This document shows, in pieces, positions 6,998 through 11,316 of a stretch of DNA of 11,316 nt. The notes under the pieces were generated by a model. That model ran no database searches. It was not told the origin of the DNA and worked only from the letters and a program-made list of their open reading frames with translations. The translations under genes were made by a program, and so were the position numbers. Origin of the DNA: JAWOJB01 sp046484325. GTDB lineage: Bacteria > Actinomycetota > Acidimicrobiia > Spongiisociales > ZC4RG35. Numbering within the stretch: the stretch's first letter is position 1; every line of letters starts with the position of its first letter. The stretch is taken from positions 1 through 11,316 of the forward strand of contig JAWOJB010000082.1 of the NCBI GenBank assembly GCA_046484325.1, written 5' to 3'.

Positions 6998-7762
6998 TTG
7001 ATCCGGCTTCAGAACGTCTCCAAGGTCTACGAGGGTGGCACCGTGGCCGCCCACGACGTGACCCTCGAGATCCAAAAGGGTGAGTTCGTCTTCCTCGTGG
7101 GCCCCTCGGGCTCGGGGAAGTCGACCCTCATCCGGCTGATGCTCCGTCAGGAGCCGGTGACCCGCGGCACGATCTGGGTCGCCGGCAAGGACATCACCCA
7201 GCTCCCGGCTTGGAAGGTGCCCTTCCTCCGCCGCAGCATCGGCACCGTGTTCCAAGACTTCAAGCTGCTCCCCAACAAGACGGTGTACGAGAACGTGGCC
7301 TTCGCCCTCGAGGTGATCGGCCGCCCTCGGAGCGTCATCCGTCCCCAGGTCGAGCAGGTGCTCGAGCTCGTCGGCCTCTCGGACAAGACCGACCGGCTGC
7401 CGCGTCAGCTCTCCGGCGGAGAGCAGCAGCGGGTGTCGGTGGCCCGGGCCTTCGTCAACCGGCCACCGATCCTCCTGGCGGATGAGCCCACCGGGAACCT
7501 CGACCCGGCCACCTCGGTCGGCATCATGCGGTTGCTCGACCGGATCAACCGCACCGGGACCACCATCGTGATGGCAACCCACGACCACGCCATCGTCGAC
7601 GCCATGCAGCGTCGGGTGGTGGCGATCGACGACGGCAAGGTGATTCGCGACGAGCTCCTCGGTCGCTACGAGACCATTGAACAGCCGGCGGTGAGCATGG
7701 CCGAGCCGGACGGTGACCTGGGTGAGCCGGCCGTGGTCCAGTCGGGCGAGGCCGAGCGATGA
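6998..7762 (+). CDS. ftsE: Cell division ATP-binding protein FtsE
   Basis: A 254-aa ABC ATPase, the cytoplasmic half of the FtsEX complex that converts ATP hydrolysis into activation of periplasmic or extracellular cell-wall hydrolases at the division site. All ABC motifs are intact: Walker A GPSGSGKS (35-42), Q-loop VFQDFKLLPNKTVYENV, signature LSGGE (138-142), Walker B ILLADE (158-163), D-loop and H-loop His195. The opening MIRLQNVSKVY is typical of FtsE. The start is TTG at 6998, with GGAGGG 4 nt upstream and no better in-frame choice. About 30 residues beyond the usual FtsE core form an acidic, low-complexity tail. The stop overlaps the ftsX start as ATGA, fitting the 1:1 complex. Confidence 0.96.
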   Translation: MIRLQNVSKVYEGGTVAAHDVTLEIQKGEFVFLVGPSGSGKSTLIRLMLRQEPVTRGTIWVAGKDITQLPAWKVPFLRRSIGTVFQDFKLLPNKTVYENVAFALEVIGRPRSVIRPQVEQVLELVGLSDKTDRLPRQLSGGEQQRVSVARAFVNRPPILLADEPTGNLDPATSVGIMRLLDRINRTGTTIVMATHDHAIVDAMQRRVVAIDDGKVIRDELLGRYETIEQPAVSMAEPDGDLGEPAVVQSGEAER

Positions 7763-8694
7763 GCCGCCTCGGCTTCCTCGTCCGCGAGGCGCTCATCAAC
7801 CTCCGCAGGAATGCGCTCGTGGTCACCGGTGCCGTGCTGGCGGTGTTCATCTCGCTCACCCTCGCCTTCGGGGCCCTCGTCGTCAACGAGCTCCTCCGGG
7901 TCAACACCCTGGCCTGGCAGGAGGGGGTCCACATCGTGGCGTTCCTCAAGGATCCCGAGCAAGGCGGCCTCGACGTCGACGGCCAGCTGGCGTTGCGGGC
8001 CACGGTCGAGGCTTGGGACGAGGTCGAGGCCGTGCGGTATGTCGACAAGGCGGAGGCCTATGAGGAGTTCAAGGAGCTCTTCGCGTCCCGGCCCGAGCTC
8101 ATCGACGTGGCCAACCCGGCTAAGTTGCCGACCTCTCTCCGGATCGAGCTCGTCGACATCTCCACCTATCGGGACGTCCAGTTCCGGTTGCAGAGCGATC
8201 CGGCAGTGCGCGACGTCCGGTCCTTCGGCGAGCAGATCGAATCGCTGTCCTCGCTGTCACGGGTGCTGAACCTGCTCGGCATCGGCCTGGCACTCGTCCT
8301 GGGGGTCTCGGCGGTGATCCTCATCGCCAACACGATCCGAATGGCGATCTATGCGCGTCGAGACGAGGTGTCGATCATGAAGCTCGTCGGCGCCTCCAAC
8401 TGGTTCATCCGGGTCCCGTTCCTGCTGGAGGGCCTGATCGAGGGTGTGCTCGGCGCCGGTCTGGCGGTGCTCACCGTGTGGGTCACCGCCCAGAACCTGC
8501 AGGGGCTCGGTGAGAGCATCCGCCTCCTGACCTTCGCCATCCCCACCCAGTTCTTCATCCGATGGGGCGTGGTGTTCGTCGTCTTCGGCGCCGTCGCCGG
8601 CGTGCTCGGCTCCTTGCTCGGGCTGAGCCGCCACCTCCGGGAGGCGGACGGGACCGGGCAGTCCGACCGGGACACGGCGCTGGCAGGGGTCTGA
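7759..8694 (+). CDS. ftsX: Cell division protein FtsX
   Basis: A 311-aa membrane partner of FtsE. The N terminus (REALINLRRN) is typical of FtsX. TM1 lies at about 20-43, followed by a large extracytoplasmic domain (about 44-168) that in relatives binds the hydrolase or its activator. TM2 is at about 169-190, then the conserved cytoplasmic loop RRDEVSIMKLVGAS (200-213) that contacts FtsE, TM3 at 220-242 and TM4 at 268-289. Length and topology match actinobacterial FtsX. The gene overlaps ftsE by 4 bases and shares one base with the next gene (TGATG), pointing to tightly coupled production of FtsE, FtsX and the secreted peptidase. Confidence 0.96.
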   Translation: MSRLGFLVREALINLRRNALVVTGAVLAVFISLTLAFGALVVNELLRVNTLAWQEGVHIVAFLKDPEQGGLDVDGQLALRATVEAWDEVEAVRYVDKAEAYEEFKELFASRPELIDVANPAKLPTSLRIELVDISTYRDVQFRLQSDPAVRDVRSFGEQIESLSSLSRVLNLLGIGLALVLGVSAVILIANTIRMAIYARRDEVSIMKLVGASNWFIRVPFLLEGLIEGVLGAGLAVLTVWVTAQNLQGLGESIRLLTFAIPTQFFIRWGVVFVVFGAVAGVLGSLLGLSRHLREADGTGQSDRDTALAGV

Positions 8695-9902
8695 TGCGAC
8701 GACGGGCGGGCGCCTCGGTCGCCGTCCTCGCCGCCCTGTCGCTCGCCCTCGGCTGGCTCACTCCAGCCCGGGCGGCGACCTCCTCGGATCTCGACGGCGT
8801 GAGGCGGGAGATCGCCGCCCTCGACGACAAGATCCGAGATGCCAGAGCGGGGGCAACCGAGGCCGGCCGGGCGGTGGCAGCTGCCCGGGACCGGGTGGCG
8901 GCGGTGGTGTCCGAGCTCGAAGCCCGCCAGGCCGAGATCGACACCCTGCGGGCGCGCATCGGTGAGGAGCAGGCCCGACTGGCGGTATTGGAGGCCGAGC
9001 TCACCGTGCTGCGCACGGCGCTGGCCTCGACCCGTAGCGAGATCGTGGCCGCCACCGTCCGCCTCCAGGCGCAGGCCGTCGACCTCTACATCGAGGCGAC
9101 GTCGTCGACCGGGATCTCGATGCTCTACCTCGACTCGGCCACCGAGGTGGCGGTGAGCCTTGCGTATGCCGAGGACGTATCCGGCCAGACCGAGGAGCTC
9201 ATCAACGGGTTCGAGGCACTCCGGCGGGCCGAGGAACGCCAGGTCGCAGAGGTCGAGACGACGACGGTGGCGGTGTCCGCCGGGCTGGAGCTGTTGCACG
9301 ACGAGGAGTCGCGGCTCGGTGAGAAGGTCGCCGAGGTGGAGCGTCTGCGGCGAGATGCCGAGCGGGAGCTGGCCGATGCCCGGACGCTCCTCGACCGGAT
9401 CAACCGGGAGATCTCCCAGGCCGAGCAGCACAAGGAGGGCCTGCAGGCCGACGCCGCCCGCCTGGAACGGGAGATCCGGGCCCGAGCGAAGGCGGCCGCC
9501 TCCTCCGAGCGACCGGGCACCCTGGCCTGGCCCATCAACGGTCGGGTCAGCTCGCCGTACGGCTATCGCATTCATCCCATCCTGGGGACGAGGCGCCTCC
9601 ACACCGGGATCGACATCGACGGAGGGTCGGGGACGCCGATCCGGGCGGCCGGGGCGGGGACGGTGATCCTGGCCGGGTCGTGGGGTGGCTATGGCAATGC
9701 GGTGGTGATCGACCACGGCGGGGGGCTGACCACGGTCTATGCCCACCAGTCGAGGATCGCGGTGTCCCGCAACGGCAAGGTGGCGAAGGGTGACACCATC
9801 GGCTACGTCGGCTGCACCGGCTACTGCACCGGTCCCCACCTGCACTTCGAGACCAGGGTCAACGGCACGCCCGTCGACCCGATGCGTTACCTGCGCGGAT
9901 GA
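8694..9902 (+). CDS. Secreted coiled-coil M23 (LytM) endopeptidase, probable FtsEX partner
   Basis: A 402-aa exported murein hydrolase candidate. Residues 1-28 are a Sec signal peptide (basic MRRR, hydrophobic core, cleavage after ARA). Residues 30-130 and 160-270 are strongly helical and charged, forming two long coiled-coil segments. The M23 domain occupies about 278-400. Its zinc and catalytic residues are present: His303 and Asp307 (HTGID), His351, and the HLH pair His382/His384 (GPHLHFE). It should therefore be catalytically active, unlike E. coli EnvC, whose LytM domain is inactive. The layout resembles the FtsEX-controlled EnvC and PcsB proteins: coiled coil docking on FtsX, enzymatic or activator domain at the C terminus. 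The one-base overlap with ftsX makes this functional link very likely. Cys374 and Cys378 (GCTGYCTGPH) replace the usual Ser positions. I assign no gene symbol. Confidence 0.92.
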   Translation: MRRRAGASVAVLAALSLALGWLTPARAATSSDLDGVRREIAALDDKIRDARAGATEAGRAVAAARDRVAAVVSELEARQAEIDTLRARIGEEQARLAVLEAELTVLRTALASTRSEIVAATVRLQAQAVDLYIEATSSTGISMLYLDSATEVAVSLAYAEDVSGQTEELINGFEALRRAEERQVAEVETTTVAVSAGLELLHDEESRLGEKVAEVERLRRDAERELADARTLLDRINREISQAEQHKEGLQADAARLEREIRARAKAAASSERPGTLAWPINGRVSSPYGYRIHPILGTRRLHTGIDIDGGSGTPIRAAGAGTVILAGSWGGYGNAVVIDHGGGLTTVYAHQSRIAVSRNGKVAKGDTIGYVGCTGYCTGPHLHFETRVNGTPVDPMRYLRG

Positions 9903-10372
9903 GCCGGAAGAGCGCGGATCCGAACACCAAGACGGTGGCGACCAACCGTCGCGCCCATCACGACTTCGAGATCTTCGAGACCTTCGAGGCCGGCCTGGTC
10001 CTGGAGGGGTCGGAGGTGAAGAGCCTGCGGGACGGCAAGGCCAACCTCAAAGACTCGTTCGCCCAGGTCAAGGGCGGCGAGGTCTGGCTGGTCGGCATGT
10101 ACGTCGCCCCCTACTCGTTCTCGCGGGGCGGGGGTCACGACCCCGAGCGAACTCGCAAGCTCCTCATGCACCGCCGTGAGATCGACCGCATCGCCGGGAA
10201 GCTGGCCGAGCAGGGTCTCACGCTGGTGCCCCTCCGCCTCTACCTCAGGGAGGGGAAGGCCAAGATCGAGATCGGGCTCGCCCGTGGCCGTCGCACCGTC
10301 GACAAGCGTCAGGCCATCCGCGTGCGTGAGCAGAAGCGGGAGATGGAGCGGGCGCTGCGGAGAAGGGGTTGA
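9899..10372 (+). CDS. smpB: SsrA-binding protein SmpB
   Basis: A 157-aa RNA-binding protein that carries tmRNA into stalled ribosomes for trans-translation. Recognisable SmpB blocks are NRRAHHDFEIFETFEAGLVL (16-35), GSEVKSLRDGKANLKDSF (37-54, the core OB-fold signature) and the basic C-terminal tail DKRQAIRVREQKREMERAL (135-153), which folds into the mRNA channel. The length is normal. It overlaps the M23 gene by 4 bases (ATGA), so it is the last gene of the ftsEX operon. Its RNA partner, ssrA, begins about 760 bp downstream on the same strand. A strong stem directly after the stop should end the operon. Confidence 0.97.
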   Translation: MSRKSADPNTKTVATNRRAHHDFEIFETFEAGLVLEGSEVKSLRDGKANLKDSFAQVKGGEVWLVGMYVAPYSFSRGGGHDPERTRKLLMHRREIDRIAGKLAEQGLTLVPLRLYLREGKAKIEIGLARGRRTVDKRQAIRVREQKREMERALRRRG

Positions 10373-10410
10373 GCCTCCCCCGGGAGAGGGGTACACCCCG
10401 GGGGAGGCTC
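10371..10410. terminator. Strong stem-loop between convergent smpB and secreted-protein gene
   Basis: A perfect 14-bp stem (GAGCCTCCCCCGGG at 10371-10384 with CCCGGGGGAGGCTC at 10397-10410) with a 12-nt loop starts inside the smpB stop codon. It is followed by TGGTGGGTTG, not a U-run, so it is an actinobacterial-type I-shaped terminator, if one at all. Being symmetric and set between converging genes, it could serve both directions. Confidence 0.7.
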
Positions 10411-10452
10411 TGGTGGGTTGGGACGCCGGGATCGTGCCGGCGTCAGCTTGGG

Positions 10453-11022
10453 TCAGGGACGCCCGCTGCCCTTGCCGGCCTGGTTGGCGGGATGGTCGGG
10501 GTTGTCCCCGGGAGGCCCTGCCCACGCCGGCCGGCCGCTGCCCTCCTCGCCGTCCTCGTCCTCGGTCTCCTCGCCGTCCTCGGCGCCGGGGCGACCGTGC
10601 TTGCAGGCCGTGGTGACCTCGAGGAGCAGGCCCTCCTCGCTCGGCTCGACCAGCTCCTCGCCGTCCTCGCCCACACCGGTCTCCTTTCCCCAGTCGGTCT
10701 GGGCGAAGTGGCGAACCAGACAGCCGATGCCGGTGTAGCCCTGCTCGAGCAGAGAGGCCACGACGGCGCTGACGACGGTGCCGTGGTTGACCTGGCCCTC
10801 GGGTCCGGTCACGTCGACTTCGGTCGGCTCCGCCTCCTCGGTCTCGACGCCTTCCTCCGTCGCCTCGGCCCCGTCCTCGTAGTCGGAGATGGTGTAGTAG
10901 ACGACCATCGCCTCGGGGTCGTACCCGGCCTGGAGCAGCGTGTCGGGGCTGGGATAGGCCATGGCGGGCATCGCCAGCAGCACCATCCCCAGGGCGGCGG
11001 TCACGGCCACCAGTCTGCGCAT
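10453..11022 (-). CDS. Small acidic secreted protein of unknown function
   Basis: I do not recognise this 189-aa protein. It starts with ATG at 11022, preceded by a strong GGAGG 5 nt upstream. Residues 1-22 form a Sec signal peptide (MRRLV..., cleavage after AMA). The mature part has an acidic low-complexity segment (48-72, rich in Glu, Thr and Asp), then a better-ordered core (73-113, with VNHGTVVSAVVASLLEQGY). A second core part (about 130-145, Cys140) and another acidic stretch (147-161, EDGEETEDEDGEE) follow. The tail is Gly/Pro-rich. Cys101 and Cys140 are the only cysteines of the mature chain and could form a disulfide outside the cell. The VNHG...VSAV core resembles sequences I associate with other actinobacterial exported proteins, which is only an impression. 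It runs convergent to smpB and divergent from ssrA, so it is its own transcription unit. Overlapping plus-strand frames look like shadows. Confidence 0.75.
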   Translation of the reverse strand: MRRLVAVTAALGMVLLAMPAMAYPSPDTLLQAGYDPEAMVVYYTISDYEDGAEATEEGVETEEAEPTEVDVTGPEGQVNHGTVVSAVVASLLEQGYTGIGCLVRHFAQTDWGKETGVGEDGEELVEPSEEGLLLEVTTACKHGRPGAEDGEETEDEDGEEGSGRPAWAGPPGDNPDHPANQAGKGSGRP

Positions 11023-11055
11023 GTGGACCTCCTTGGTCACTCTACGTGGTATGTG

Positions 11056-11073
11056 TCTACCGAGAGTGGTAGA
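11056..11073. promoter_or_regulatory. Inverted repeat in the ssrA / secreted-protein intergenic region
   Basis: TCTACC, six bases GAGAGT, then GGTAGA form a perfect interrupted dyad in the 108-bp gap between the minus-strand secreted-protein gene and ssrA. A further TCTAC...GGTA lies beside it at 11041-11050. The position suits an operator for the minus-strand gene or for both, but nothing identifies a regulator. Confidence 0.3.
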
Positions 11074-11111
11074 TGTTACCGAGTTCTTCCGGATCCGGTG
11101 CCCGGATGGGG

Positions 11112-11117
11112 TATCAT
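11112..11117 (+). promoter_or_regulatory. ssrA: Candidate -10 box of the tmRNA gene
   Basis: TATCAT, 13 nt before the predicted mature 5' end, matches a sigma70-type -10 box. Transcription would begin near 11124, leaving a few leader bases for RNase P to remove. No firm -35 box can be named. Confidence 0.45.
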
Positions 11118-11130
11118 GGGTGAAACCCAT

Positions 11131-11316
11131 GGGGGTGTACTGGTTTCGACGCTGAGTGTCGAAGCGCCGGAAGCGAGCCGAGGTCTCCGGAGTCCTCGTT
11201 AAAGAGCCGGAACCAACCAACAAGTGCCGAAGACAACTTCGCACTGGCTGCCTGAGTAACCCTCGGTAGCAGCCCGTCCGCCCGGTGGGCACCCGCCTCG
11301 CCGGTGTCGGGCGTCG
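11131..11316 (+). ncRNA. ssrA: Transfer-messenger RNA (tmRNA), 5' part, cut by window end
   Basis: tmRNA rescues stalled ribosomes and adds a degradation tag. The 5' end GGGGGTGTACTGGTTTCGAC (11131-11150) matches the conserved tmRNA acceptor and TTCGAC D-arm region. The segment AGCCGAGG...CCTCGTTAAAGAGCC (from about 11177) lines up with pseudoknot 1 of E. coli tmRNA (GCCGAGG...CCTCGTAAAAAGCC). The tag frame ends GCC GAA GAC AAC TTC GCA CTG GCT GCC TGA, giving AEDNFALAA if the resume codon is this GCC, which follows AAGT much as E. coli GCA follows TAGTC. An earlier resume codon in the same open frame cannot be excluded. Sequence after the stop should form pseudoknots 2-4; the 3' half with the TTC arm and acceptor lies outside the window. 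SmpB is encoded upstream. Confidence 0.95.

Noticed and set aside
10369..11202. A 277-codon plus-strand ORF downstream of smpB
   Set aside because: It runs through the terminator stem and antisense to the secreted-protein gene, which has a signal peptide and ribosome site; it also extends into the tmRNA.

Overview
The window is high-GC DNA with tightly packed, often overlapping genes. It most likely comes from an actinobacterium. The main evidence is the gene order prfB, ftsE, ftsX, (M23 peptidase), smpB, ssrA, which is a known actinobacterial arrangement, plus a tmRNA tag ending in ALAA and probable leaderless starts (a TAnnnT -10 box just upstream of an ATG with no Shine-Dalgarno). A deep lineage such as Acidimicrobiia would fit, but that placement is a guess.

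Left edge (1-331): no gene. It holds two copies, about 191 bp apart, of a highly palindromic repeat whose hairpins keep their pairing even where the sequence has diverged. The array may continue left of the window.

Cation transport block (332-5733): a P2-like cation-transporting P-type ATPase on the minus strand is divergent from a plus-strand pair. That pair is a Kef-type CPA2 antiporter with a fused RCK N (TrkA-N) domain, overlapped by 4 bases by a tandem universal stress protein. A 23-codon leader ORF, apparently leaderless, ends in the antiporter's GTG start codon. The likely theme is K+/H+ and other cation homeostasis under nucleotide control.

Translation and division block (5777-10372): prfB encodes release factor 2 with the classical +1 programmed frameshift at codon 26. 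After a 92-bp gap come ftsE, ftsX, a secreted coiled-coil M23 endopeptidase and smpB, each stop codon overlapping the next start. FtsEX is the ATP-driven switch that controls cell-wall hydrolases at division, and the adjacent M23 protein is the obvious hydrolase partner. SmpB and the tmRNA (ssrA, from about 11131 and cut by the window end) form the trans-translation ribosome-rescue system. A strong 14-bp stem lies between smpB and a convergent minus-strand gene for a small, acidic secreted protein of unknown function, which sits between smpB and ssrA.

No CRISPR array, complete insertion sequence, phage gene or obvious defence system is visible. The best candidates for something undescribed are the structured repeat at the left edge, the acidic secreted protein, and the coupled leader ORF of the antiporter.
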